A stretch of DNA of 64,000 bases, from assembly GCF_003058085.1 (NCBI RefSeq), contig NZ_QBUD01000003.1, positions 248,001 through 312,000 of the forward strand, in the 5' to 3' direction. Source of the DNA: Yoonia sediminilitoris (GTDB lineage: Bacteria > Pseudomonadota > Alphaproteobacteria > Rhodobacterales > Rhodobacteraceae). A program made the position numbers and the translations under genes. Numbering within the stretch: the first letter of the stretch is position 1; each line of letters starts with the position of its first letter. Below, piece by piece: positions 49,723 through 58,399 of this stretch. The notes below the pieces were generated by a model. That model did no database searches and was not told the DNA's origin. It saw only the letters and a list, made by a program, of their open reading frames with translations.

Positions 49723-49946
49723 GATCAGGACCCTAAGCGTAGGCCAGGGGATATCCACAAAAATTGGCAAGTGTTTTCCGCCCCCACCTTCCATCTGTCA
49801 TTCTGATGGGGTCATTGGATCATGATGATCGCTGGAAAGAATTTTCTACATGGAGACTGCATGAAGGTCCTCCCGGTTGGCGGTCGCGGTCGTTGGAATC
49901 GGAGCCTGTCGGGGCCGTGACGTTCAGCGCTGCTGTGGCCATGACC

Positions 49947-50708
49947 CTATGCACAGATCCGCTCTGCGTCCGCATCGTTCCACCCCAGCGCACATGAAAG
50001 CTCTTGCGACATTTCCGACAGTGCTTTGCCGATCTTATTTCGGGTAGCGGGCGTAAACACCCGCACGGACGCGGTCGCGCCAATGGATACCGTCGATCCG
50101 GCACCTGTTTTTGTCAGTGTCGTCGCAACCGAACTTATACCACGTTCCAGCTCCTCAACACATTCGGCGTACCCTTTGGCGCGAATGGCTTCCAGTTCTG
50201 CGGCCAAATCCTCCCGGTTGGTGATCGTATGCTCAGTGTATTGCCTGAGTTGCCCCTTCAGTTCGTCACGAGACAAAAGCTCTGGCGACACGGCGGCAAT
50301 TGCCTTTGCGCAAGAGCATGCGTGCAATGGCCGCTTCCCAATGCCGGGGTGAAGGTAAGACACGCCCGTTTCCGGTGTGGCTACGTGAAGGATCTCGACC
50401 CAATGCCCCCGCAGTCGGGACAAGAAAAACGCGGCACCATAGGCGCTTGCGGCATTGGCGAGTACAGGGGCAATCACTTCCAGCAATGCAGGGTCCGAAT
50501 AATCGCTCAGCGTGATGCGTCTCAATCTTTTCCCGATCGCAAACGAGCCTCGCGCAGGAGACTCGAGCAGACCGGAGGAAACAAGATCCTGCACCAGCCT
50601 ATAAGCGGTGGGTTTGGGGAGATCAGACTGCGCGCAGATATCCGCCACGGTCGCGCGCCCTTTTTGACCGACCACTTCCAAAATAAAAACTAAACGTTCG
50701 AGGTGCAT
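49947..50708 (-). CDS. IclR family transcriptional regulator
   Basis: A 253-residue regulator with an N-terminal winged HTH (about 5-60, RATVADICAQSDLPKPTAYR) and a C-terminal IclR effector domain with the ERGISSVATTL segment typical of the ligand pocket. ATG 50708 was chosen as the family start. The gene is divergent from the methanethiol oxidase gene, with 68 bases between the starts, so it most likely controls that cassette and itself. The 224-base stretch 49723-49946 holds no gene. Confidence 0.92.
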   Translation of the reverse strand: MHLERLVFILEVVGQKGRATVADICAQSDLPKPTAYRLVQDLVSSGLLESPARGSFAIGKRLRRITLSDYSDPALLEVIAPVLANAASAYGAAFFLSRLRGHWVEILHVATPETGVSYLHPGIGKRPLHACSCAKAIAAVSPELLSRDELKGQLRQYTEHTITNREDLAAELEAIRAKGYAECVEELERGISSVATTLTKTGAGSTVSIGATASVRVFTPATRNKIGKALSEMSQELSCALGWNDADAERICA

Positions 50709-50717
50709 TATTCTCAC

Positions 50718-50748
50718 TATACGATAACTGCTTTTTCGATATACGATA
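50718..50748. promoter_or_regulatory. Direct-repeat operator between iclR-type gene and mtoX
   Basis: TATACGATA occurs twice, at 50718-50726 and 50740-50748, 22 bases apart start to start, or two helical turns. It sits in the 68-base divergent intergenic region, so both repeats could be covered by a dimer or tetramer of the adjacent IclR-type protein. Regulation by that protein is inference. Confidence 0.5.
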
Positions 50749-50776
50749 CACCAAACAGAATCAAGGGAGGGAGAAT

Positions 50777-52135
50777 ATGATGGATGGAGCATGCTGCGGA
50801 CCGGGCTATGGGAGCCCGCAAGAAGCTATCAAAGCCCCCCGGGAAAAACTGCTTTACTCAATTGCCATCTACACCGGGACCGGCATCCAGAAGCCCGATT
50901 ACCTTGCGACTGTGGATGTAGACCCCGAAAGCCCGACATATTCGCAAGTGATCCACCGGCTGGAGATGCCGGGGATAGGGGATGAGCTTCATCACATGGG
51001 CTGGAATGCCTGTTCGTCCTGTCACGACGACAATTCGATGTCACGCAAATATCTGATACTTCCCGGCGTGCGTTCCAACAAGCTCCACATCGTCGATACC
51101 GCCACGGACCCGCGCGCGCCGCGGTTGCACAAGGTGATCGATGGGGCCGAGATCAAGGCCAAGGCCGATCTTTCCGGCCCGCATACGGTGCATTGTCTGG
51201 GTTCGGAGATCATCATTTCCTTTCTCGGAAACGCCAAGGGAGAGGCTCCGGGGGGCTATTTGCATCTCGACAAGGAGTTCAACATCGTTGGTCGGTGGGA
51301 AAACTCCATGGGCGACATCAAGTTCGGCTATGATTTCTGGTACCAACCCCGCCACAACGTGATGGTGAGTTCGGAATGGGCTGCGCCCAATACCTTCATG
51401 CCGGGCTTCGATCTGGAAGAAGTGGGACATCTGAAATACGGACGTGAACTGCACTTCTGGGATTTCGAAAAGCGCGAGCCGGTCGAAAGCTTTTATCTGG
51501 GCGAGGACGGGCTGTTGCCGCTGGAGGTCAAGTTCCACCACGACCCCGACAGCACGCACGGTTTCTGCGGGGCGGCGTTGTCGACCAACGTCATCCACTG
51601 GTGGAAGGACAATGACGGCGCCTGGAAGTGGGAAAAGATCATCGACGTCGAAAATGAGATGCACCCCGAATGGCCGATCCCTTTGCCGGGGGTGATGTCA
51701 GCGATCCTGATATCGATGGATGACAAATATCTTTATCTGAACAACTGGCTGCATGGCGATATGCGCCAGTACGACATTACCGATCCACATAACCCCAAGT
51801 TGACCGGCCAGGTTTTCATGGGGGGGCTATTGGGCAAGGCGCCGGTCGTGAATGGGGTCGAGATGGCAGGCGGGCCTCAGATGTTCCAACTCTCTCTTGA
51901 CGGACGCAGGCTCTATGTCACGACGTCGCTCTTCTCGACATGGGACAACCAGTTCTATCCCGAGATCCGCGAAAAAGGCGGAGTGATGGTGATGATAGAC
52001 TGCGATCCCGAAAACGGCGGCATGAAGATCAACGAGGATTTTGTCGTGGACTTCGGCAAAGAGCCAAATGGCCCCTCGCGATGCCATGAAAGCCGATATC
52101 CCGGCGGCGATTGTACAAGCGACATCTGGCTATGA
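50777..52135 (+). CDS. mtoX: Methanethiol oxidase / selenium-binding protein (SBP56 family)
   Basis: A 452-residue beta-propeller protein. Bacterial SBP56 members such as Hyphomicrobium MtoX oxidise methanethiol to formaldehyde, H2S and H2O2 in a copper-dependent reaction. The family marks are all here: CCGPGYGSPQEA at the N-terminus, HHMGWNACSSCHDD, GPHTVHCLG and the closing CHESRYPGGDCTSDIW. No signal peptide is seen, although MtoX was described as periplasmic. GGAGGG lies before the first ATG; a second ATG follows immediately. The stop overlaps the ferredoxin start. Confidence 0.93.
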   Translation: MMDGACCGPGYGSPQEAIKAPREKLLYSIAIYTGTGIQKPDYLATVDVDPESPTYSQVIHRLEMPGIGDELHHMGWNACSSCHDDNSMSRKYLILPGVRSNKLHIVDTATDPRAPRLHKVIDGAEIKAKADLSGPHTVHCLGSEIIISFLGNAKGEAPGGYLHLDKEFNIVGRWENSMGDIKFGYDFWYQPRHNVMVSSEWAAPNTFMPGFDLEEVGHLKYGRELHFWDFEKREPVESFYLGEDGLLPLEVKFHHDPDSTHGFCGAALSTNVIHWWKDNDGAWKWEKIIDVENEMHPEWPIPLPGVMSAILISMDDKYLYLNNWLHGDMRQYDITDPHNPKLTGQVFMGGLLGKAPVVNGVEMAGGPQMFQLSLDGRRLYVTTSLFSTWDNQFYPEIREKGGVMVMIDCDPENGGMKINEDFVVDFGKEPNGPSRCHESRYPGGDCTSDIWL

Positions 52136-52497
52136 CGACGCATACCGTGACAATCGCCAATATGGACAGCGCGAGATATGATGTGGACGCGCGGCGGCCT
52201 CTTTTGGACACGCTGCGCGAACAGGGTGTCGATCTGCCCTATGGCTGCAAATATGGCGGCTGCATCACCTGCGCGGCGAAATTGAAGGCAGGTACAGTGG
52301 ACCAGCGCCGACAGGTCGCGCTCAACAATCGGCAAATCAGCAACGGATATGTGCTCCTTTGCGTGGCGCGCGCGACATCCGACATCACCTTGCAGATCGG
52401 GGTCGAGAGCCATGACAAGCTTTATCGCAATCCGTTTCTCGACCCGCTTGAACCCCACGAACTCAAGGCGGACATTGCGACGCCGAAGGAAGGTTAA
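52132..52497 (+). CDS. Plant-type [2Fe-2S] ferredoxin
   Basis: A 121-residue ferredoxin with the cluster ligands in PYGCKYGGCITCAAK (C-x4-C-x2-C) and the fourth Cys about 35 residues on (YVLLCVARA). The ATG overlaps the mtoX stop (ATGA), so the two are translationally coupled. This suggests that electrons from, or for, the methanethiol oxidase step or a partner enzyme pass through it. No ferredoxin reductase gene is nearby. Confidence 0.92.
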   Translation: MTTHTVTIANMDSARYDVDARRPLLDTLREQGVDLPYGCKYGGCITCAAKLKAGTVDQRRQVALNNRQISNGYVLLCVARATSDITLQIGVESHDKLYRNPFLDPLEPHELKADIATPKEG

Positions 52498-52500
52498 CCG

Positions 52501-52965
52501 ATGCCCGAAGCAGATATCGACCACATCTACGATTACGACCCAACATACATCGCTGACATCCTGAAATCGGTGAACACCATTGCTATGGTTGGGGCGAGTG
52601 CCGACAAGACGAAATTCAGCTACGGCGTGCTGCGACAACTCAGCGAAATCGGCTATGATATACTGCCGGTAAATCCCAACCCAAATGTCACAGAGATCAG
52701 GGGCCTCAAGGTCTACCGCACGCTGGAGGAGATCAACAAACCCGTTGATATGGTGGATATCTTCCGTCCCAAGGAGGAATTCTATAGTCTTGCCGAGAAG
52801 GCCATCGCGATCGGGGCCAAGGTTCTTTGGGGACAGATCGGCGTATACGATGACGAGGCAGCAAAACTCGCCGAAGATGCTGGTCTCAAGGTTGTCATGA
52901 ATAGGTGTCCGAAGATTGAACTCTTCCGCCCGTTCTGGAAGCCGCGTCTTGATCTAAAGATATGA
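52501..52965 (+). CDS. CoA-binding domain protein (YccU-like)
   Basis: A 154-residue single-domain Rossmann protein of the CoA_binding family. TIAMVGASADKTKFSYGVLR is the nucleotide-binding turn, DILPVNPN the second strand, and WGQIGVYDDEAAKLAEDAGL with VVMNRCPKIE the typical C-terminal part. Such proteins bind CoA but have no agreed role. It follows the ferredoxin gene by three bases, which places it in the mtoX operon. Confidence 0.88.
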   Translation: MPEADIDHIYDYDPTYIADILKSVNTIAMVGASADKTKFSYGVLRQLSEIGYDILPVNPNPNVTEIRGLKVYRTLEEINKPVDMVDIFRPKEEFYSLAEKAIAIGAKVLWGQIGVYDDEAAKLAEDAGLKVVMNRCPKIELFRPFWKPRLDLKI

Positions 52966-53219
52966 CTGCAAAGCGGTGGAAAATGGCCTTTTCAGTATCC
53001 GAGCAGGACGCGAGGTAAGACAATCGTCATCCGAAAGAGCTGACAAGTAATTTCGCTCGTTAGCTAAGAGGTCGTCGCGGAAATTCGGACCAATTGTCAG
53101 GGTGTATCGCATGAAAAAAGTGAACGGGCCAGGCATCCAGGAAACTAGGGGCACCTCACAGTTGAGGGTTATTTCACAAGAGAGAGTTTCCGGCACATCG
53201 TAACCACCAAGGAGTGGGG

Positions 53220-53318
53220 ATGAGACAGAAATCCGGAACACGTCAGAGCCAAGGTGAGAAGGTCGTCAAAGACATCCGCCTTGCGACACGCATTGGAAGA
53301 GATGCCGGACTGACCTGA
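53220..53318 (+). mobile_element. IS3-type transposase OrfA N-terminal remnant
   Basis: GGAGTGGGG precedes an ATG at 53220 that opens a 32-codon frame starting MRQKSGTRQSQGEKVVKDIR. This resembles the first residues of IS3-family OrfA proteins common in Rhodobacterales (RQSxGEKxVKDIRRATRK). The match ends after about 24 residues, before the HTH, and the frame then stops. Only the 5' end of the element survives; no inverted repeat or target duplication can be shown. The rest of the gap 52966-53339 has nothing recognisable. Confidence 0.5.
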
Positions 53319-53339
53319 CCATTTATCCGCGCAAGACGA

Positions 53340-54647
53340 TCATGCGTGGAAAGACGACATCGCCCTGATCCTATATTCCGACACAGCGTTTGCCGCATGC
53401 TGGAAAGCCGAACGCGTCAATTCCAGGTCGTCGGTCCTGAGGACCAGAGACGAATATAGTTTCCCGGGCGACTTGAAGACACCATTGGCGCGCAGGGTGC
53501 TGTTCCAGATCTCGTTCAGCTTGGGGTCGCTGTGTTTTGCACTGCGATAATCGATCGGGTCGGTTTCGGTGAAGTAGACGTCAAACACTGTCGGGTCGCC
53601 ACAGATCCGATGGGCGATACCCTGCTTGGAGAGCGCGGCGGATTGCATATCCATCAGAGTCTGGCCCAGTTCGCGCAGCCGTTCATACTGTCCCGGACGC
53701 CGGAGGATTTCCATCGTTTTGAGGCCCGCAGCCGAGGCCACCGGGTTGCCCGACAGCGTGCCAAGCTGCATAAGCCATTTTTCCACCCCCACGGCGGCCT
53801 TGTCGAAATGCGACATGATTTCGGTGCACGCACCAAGCGCCGCCAAAGGAAAGCCGCCTCCGATAATCTTGCCCAGCGTGCAGATATCCGGCGTCACGCC
53901 ATAACGTTCTTGTGCACCGCCATAGGCAAGGCGAAAGCCGGTGACGATCTCGTCGAAGATCAGCAAAACGCCGTGTTTATCGCATAAATCACGCAAGCCT
54001 TGCAGGAAACCGGGTTGTGCGGGGATGATGCGTTGCAACGGCTCTGCGATGATTGCAGCAATGTCGCTGTGTTCAGCCAGAAGGGAGGCGACCGCCTCTA
54101 GATCGTTGAACGGCGCGATCAGCATCTCGTCTGCCACACACTCGGGGATGCCTGCACTGTCGGGCACGGCAGTGGGGAAATTGACGTGTTTCGAAGGCGC
54201 GAGGCTCATCTGCGCCTCGGCGGACATACCGTGATAGCCGCCCTCGAATTTCAGAATCTTCGGCTTGCCGGTATAGGCGCGTGCAAGTCGGATGGCATAC
54301 ATATCCGCCTCGCCGCCCGAAGTAACAAAACGCACCTGTTCACAGCAGGGCACGGCATCGACGATGGCCTCGGCCAGTCCGATGCCCTTCACATTATTGG
54401 CGAAAAAGGTCATGCCTTTGGGCAGTTGTTCCAGCACCGCCTCCATCACTTCGGGGTGGCCATGCCCCAAAAGCATCGGGCCAGAACCGATCAGGTAGTC
54501 CACGAATTCGTTGCCGTCCTCGTCCCAGACGCGGCTCCCCTCGCCCCGCGCAATCACGATAGAGGCGTCGAAATTGCCGAAACCGGCGGCGGGAAGAACC
54601 GCGCGAGCGCGGGTGATCCAATCGGCTTGGGAGTGAATGCGATGCAT
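53340..54647 (-). CDS. Class III aminotransferase, glutamate-1-semialdehyde aminomutase-like
   Basis: A 435-residue PLP enzyme. The cofactor region shows VTSGGEADMYAIRLARAYTG, LLIFDEIVTGFR (Asp that contacts the pyridine nitrogen) and the PLP Lys in TLGKIIGGGFPLAA. The closest familiar pattern is HemL-like, but the setting beside demethylation genes argues for an amino-acid or amine substrate rather than tetrapyrrole synthesis. It is the last gene of a three-gene minus-strand operon, four bases after the enolase-superfamily gene. Confidence 0.88.
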   Translation of the reverse strand: MHRIHSQADWITRARAVLPAAGFGNFDASIVIARGEGSRVWDEDGNEFVDYLIGSGPMLLGHGHPEVMEAVLEQLPKGMTFFANNVKGIGLAEAIVDAVPCCEQVRFVTSGGEADMYAIRLARAYTGKPKILKFEGGYHGMSAEAQMSLAPSKHVNFPTAVPDSAGIPECVADEMLIAPFNDLEAVASLLAEHSDIAAIIAEPLQRIIPAQPGFLQGLRDLCDKHGVLLIFDEIVTGFRLAYGGAQERYGVTPDICTLGKIIGGGFPLAALGACTEIMSHFDKAAVGVEKWLMQLGTLSGNPVASAAGLKTMEILRRPGQYERLRELGQTLMDMQSAALSKQGIAHRICGDPTVFDVYFTETDPIDYRSAKHSDPKLNEIWNSTLRANGVFKSPGKLYSSLVLRTDDLELTRSAFQHAANAVSEYRIRAMSSFHA

Positions 54648-54651
54648 GTGA

Positions 54652-55800
54652 TTAATCCAATATCAGGTCGGGTGTGCCGAGGCAGTCCTGGTCGATGGCA
54701 ATGCCCAGACCGGGGCCATCGGGCGGGGTGATGCGGCCATCGGCGCGCGTTGGCGCGTCAGGTGCGAGGCGCGGGCTGACATAGCCCGACAGATCGCAAA
54801 CGTTCAGAACACGGTTCGGCGGAGTTGCGGCCCCGAGGTGCAGTGCTGCTGCAGTGACGATATCGCCGCCCCAGGTGCATTCGATGCACATCTTCGCCCC
54901 AAGATGCAGGCACAGGTCACGCGCGCGGCGCGTGGCCGAAAGCCCGCCGAACTTTGACAGTTTCAGCGCGACCGCGTCCATGATTCCAAGCCGGTGCCCC
55001 TCAAGAAGCGTGGCCGTATCATGTGCCAATTCATCCAGCTTCATCGGCAAACCCGTGGCCGATTGCACCCGCGCGCAATCCTCCAGCGTGGCGCAGGGCT
55101 GTTCCAGCATCACGTCCAGTTGCGCCGCGCCGCGGCCGACGCGGATCGCGTCAAGAGTGGTCGCACCACAGTTCCCATCACCGTAAACCAGCGGGCCGCG
55201 GCCTACCGCCTCGCGTACCTTGGCCAACCGTTCGACGTCCGTTTGCCAATCACCGGATGCGCCGAGCTTGGCCTGGAATTGGGTAATCCCCGTCGCCTTC
55301 GCCTCGCCTGCGATGCGGGCCATTTCATCCGGTTCAACACAGGTAATGGAATGGTACAGCGGCAGCGTGTCCTGGCGACGTCCCCCCATCAGGGCATGGA
55401 TCGGCAGCCCCGCAGCCTGTCCGGTGATATCCCAAAGCGCGATGTCCAACGCGGATTTCGCGTAGACATGTCCGTGCAGAAAGGCATCGGCCTTGGCCAT
55501 CAGTGCCCCGACGCCGACAGGATCGCCCCCAAGGATCACCGGCGCCAGTTCCTGCAGGGCCGGCGCCACGCCACGGGCATAGGCGGGAAGGTAATGCGGG
55601 ATCGGACAGACCTCGCCCCACCCCGTCAGCCCAGCATCGGTGTCGATTGCGATAACGACCGTTTCCACCGTGTCGCACGTCTTGCCATCGGCCATATGAT
55701 AGGCCGTGTGGCTGGTAAGCGGCAGGTGCCAGAGGCGCAGCCGCGTAATGTGCTGCCCGACACCGACGGTCATCAGGGCAGGGGCGATGATCCGGCTCAC
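54652..55800 (-). CDS. Mandelate racemase/muconate lactonizing enzyme family protein
   Basis: An enolase-superfamily enzyme of 382 residues. The N-terminal cap domain (about 15-130) is followed by the barrel with FQAKLG (catalytic Lys), LVYGDGNCG, MLEQPC and MKLDE (metal ligands), and ALKLSKFGG (second Lys) with IECTWGG. Lysines on both faces suit racemisation or dehydration of an amino-acid-like substrate, such as a proline betaine epimerase or cis-3-hydroxyproline dehydratase. The start is GTG overlapping the upstream stop, or ATG at 55773. Confidence 0.85.
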   Translation of the reverse strand: MSRIIAPALMTVGVGQHITRLRLWHLPLTSHTAYHMADGKTCDTVETVVIAIDTDAGLTGWGEVCPIPHYLPAYARGVAPALQELAPVILGGDPVGVGALMAKADAFLHGHVYAKSALDIALWDITGQAAGLPIHALMGGRRQDTLPLYHSITCVEPDEMARIAGEAKATGITQFQAKLGASGDWQTDVERLAKVREAVGRGPLVYGDGNCGATTLDAIRVGRGAAQLDVMLEQPCATLEDCARVQSATGLPMKLDELAHDTATLLEGHRLGIMDAVALKLSKFGGLSATRRARDLCLHLGAKMCIECTWGGDIVTAAALHLGAATPPNRVLNVCDLSGYVSPRLAPDAPTRADGRITPPDGPGLGIAIDQDCLGTPDLILD

Positions 55801-58328
55801 TCCGCAGGCTCCTGAACAACATCCGCACGCGGAGCCAGACTTTGCGGGTCGTAGCCTGGTTCACCAAGCACGCGGGCCGCACGGGGTTTGCCGTGGATGA
55901 TCACCTCCAGCGCGGTTCCGGGGTCCGCGGCATGCGGTTTGATATAGGCGAAGGCAAGGATTTTGCCGACTGTATGGCCATATACCACGGAGGCAATGGA
56001 CCCGACGACCGCGCCATCCAGCGTCACCGCCTCCCCGCCATGCCCGTCGATCGCACTGGTTTGACCTACCGCTTCGCTTTTTGAGGCCACGACATCCGGC
56101 CCGATCTCCAGATAGGCGCAAACCCAAGGCCGATTGGTGTTCAACGTCTTGTCCTTGCCAAGATATTCTTTGTCCGCCCGGGCAAAGCGCAGCACATCGG
56201 CTTCGGCCAGAGTGACCTCGTTTGTCAACTCGCCCGCGCCTTTGAAGCCTTTTTCCATGCGCAACACATTCATCGCAAAGCTGCCATAATCGGCGATGCC
56301 ATATGGCTCTCCGGCCGTGCGCAGGGCGTCATAGACATCCGCCATGGCCGCGAAGGGCATGTGCAGTTCCCAGCCCAATTCTCCAGCATAGGACATCCGC
56401 AACGCCCAGACCCCGTGCCCTGCAACGTCGATCAGTTGCGCCGAGAGCCAGCGAAATGAACCATTGTCGAGCCGGGCATCGGTGCAGGTTCCCAAGACGT
56501 CTCGCGCATGTGGCCCGTTGAGCGACAGAGCGCCCCAACTGTCTGACAGGGCGGTAACGGTAACGTCCTCTTTGTCGCGTTGGTGCTTCAGATGATCCAG
56601 CAAGCGCTGTTCGAAGAAGGCGGCGCAGACAAGGTAGAATTTGTCCTCGGCCATGCGCACGATCGTCGTTTCCAACTCGATCCGCCCACGACGGTTCAAC
56701 ATGTGGGTCAGTGTAATGGACCCCGAGTTGTCTTTGATCTCTACTGCTGCGCTGCTTGAGGGGAATTTCTGCGGCATCCGGTTAGCGGTCAACCGATCCA
56801 GCAGCGCATAGGCATCCGGCCCCTCGACAAGCACTTTGGTGAAGGCAGTGACATCCATGATCCCGACACGTTCGCGCACGGCCTTGACCTCGGCCCTGAC
56901 CATGTCGTCGACGATTGTGCGGCGGAAGGAATAGTGATCTTGCTGCGCCACGCCATCTTTGGCGAACCAGCGTGGTCGCTCGAAGCCATAGACCTCTTCG
57001 AACACGGCACCCTTGGATTTTAGCATTTCATACAGGGGAGAAGGCTTGATCGGACGTCCCGCCAGACGGTTGAAATGCGGGAAGGGGATTTCGTGGCGCA
57101 GGCAGTAGTCTTCCTTGGCTTTCACCACCTGCCACTGCTTGTTCGCATAGCCGCCGAACCGGCGCGGATCATAGTCCCGCATAGAGATATCGGCGGCCCC
57201 ATGCGCCATCCAGCGGGCAAGTTCACGGGTCAGCCCAGGCCCCCAGCCAATGCCGATCTGCGTGCCGCAGCAGCACCAGTAGTTGCGCACGCCCGGCGCA
57301 GGTCCAATCAGCGGGTTTCCGTCCGGCGGATGACTGATCGCGCCATGCACGACGCGCGTGATGCCAAGCTCTGCGAAAATCGGCATGCGGTTCAGGGACT
57401 CTTCGAGCCACGGCATGACGCGATCAAAATCTGCCTCGAACAACTCGTTCTCGGCCTCCCATGGACAATGGTCCTCCCAGACGGTATTGGGATTGGCCTT
57501 TTCGTAGATGCCGATCAGGCCCTTTTTCTGCTCCATGCGGATATAGCCGGATACCTTGCGGTCATCGCGGATCACCGGCAATTCGCGCTCCAGATCCTGG
57601 AATTCCGGCACCTCGTCGGTGACGAAATAATGGTGCGTCATCGAGGTCATTGGCAGTTGCAGACCGGACCATTCGCCCATCTGGCGGGCATAGGTGCCGC
57701 CCGCGTTGACCACATGTTCGCAGGTGATTGTGCCCTGCTCGGTCTCGACCACCCACTCGCCGCTTTGTGCTTGCGTGATGTTGGTCGCGCGGCAACGGCG
57801 GATGATCCGCGCGCCCTTGGCCCGTGCGCCCGCCGCCATAGCCATAGTCACGTTGGTAGGGTCAACATGCCCGTCATCGGGCGTGTGCAGCGCACCAAGA
57901 ACGCCGTTGAGATTGTAGAACGGGTGCAATTTGGCCACCTGTTCCGGCCCAACCAACTCGATGTTGAATCCCAGCGCGCGCCCAACCGAGAGGGTATGGC
58001 GCAGCCAGTCCATTTCATCCGTCGTATAGGCCAGCCTGAAAGACCCACAACCGTGCCAAGTGACCGCCTGTCCTGTTTCGGCCTCCAACCCGCCGGAATA
58101 GAGCCCGATATTGTAATCCACACATTTGCCAAGGCTGAAGCTCGAGGTGGAATGCGTGATCTGCCCCGCCGCATGCCAAGTGCTACCGCTGGTCAGTTCG
58201 GCCTTTTCAAGCAGAACAACGTCTGGTCCCCATCCCTCATGCGCGAGGTGGTAGGCAAGCCCAACCCCCATCACGCCTCCGCCGACTATGACCACGCGGG
58301 CGTGGCTGGGAAAACTCTTCTCCGACAT
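55797..58328 (-). CDS. FAD-dependent N-demethylase, dimethylglycine/sarcosine dehydrogenase-like with GcvT domains
   Basis: An 843-residue protein. The N-terminal DAO-type FAD domain has VIVGGGVMGVGLAYHLAHEG and SGSTWHAAGQ, whose His carries FAD covalently in dimethylglycine and sarcosine dehydrogenases. A linker FAO_M domain and the C-terminal folate-binding GcvT domains (about 440-830) follow. Such enzymes oxidise an N-methyl group and pass it to tetrahydrofolate as methylene-THF. The stop overlaps the next gene (GTGA). It is divergent from the RpiR-type regulator. Confidence 0.92.
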   Translation of the reverse strand: MSEKSFPSHARVVIVGGGVMGVGLAYHLAHEGWGPDVVLLEKAELTSGSTWHAAGQITHSTSSFSLGKCVDYNIGLYSGGLEAETGQAVTWHGCGSFRLAYTTDEMDWLRHTLSVGRALGFNIELVGPEQVAKLHPFYNLNGVLGALHTPDDGHVDPTNVTMAMAAGARAKGARIIRRCRATNITQAQSGEWVVETEQGTITCEHVVNAGGTYARQMGEWSGLQLPMTSMTHHYFVTDEVPEFQDLERELPVIRDDRKVSGYIRMEQKKGLIGIYEKANPNTVWEDHCPWEAENELFEADFDRVMPWLEESLNRMPIFAELGITRVVHGAISHPPDGNPLIGPAPGVRNYWCCCGTQIGIGWGPGLTRELARWMAHGAADISMRDYDPRRFGGYANKQWQVVKAKEDYCLRHEIPFPHFNRLAGRPIKPSPLYEMLKSKGAVFEEVYGFERPRWFAKDGVAQQDHYSFRRTIVDDMVRAEVKAVRERVGIMDVTAFTKVLVEGPDAYALLDRLTANRMPQKFPSSSAAVEIKDNSGSITLTHMLNRRGRIELETTIVRMAEDKFYLVCAAFFEQRLLDHLKHQRDKEDVTVTALSDSWGALSLNGPHARDVLGTCTDARLDNGSFRWLSAQLIDVAGHGVWALRMSYAGELGWELHMPFAAMADVYDALRTAGEPYGIADYGSFAMNVLRMEKGFKGAGELTNEVTLAEADVLRFARADKEYLGKDKTLNTNRPWVCAYLEIGPDVVASKSEAVGQTSAIDGHGGEAVTLDGAVVGSIASVVYGHTVGKILAFAYIKPHAADPGTALEVIIHGKPRAARVLGEPGYDPQSLAPRADVVQEPAE

Positions 58329-58399
58329 GGTCGCTTCCTTTGTCCGGGAGTCGCAAAATATGTGGACAAGCTATGGGGACGTATGTACCAATGTCAATT

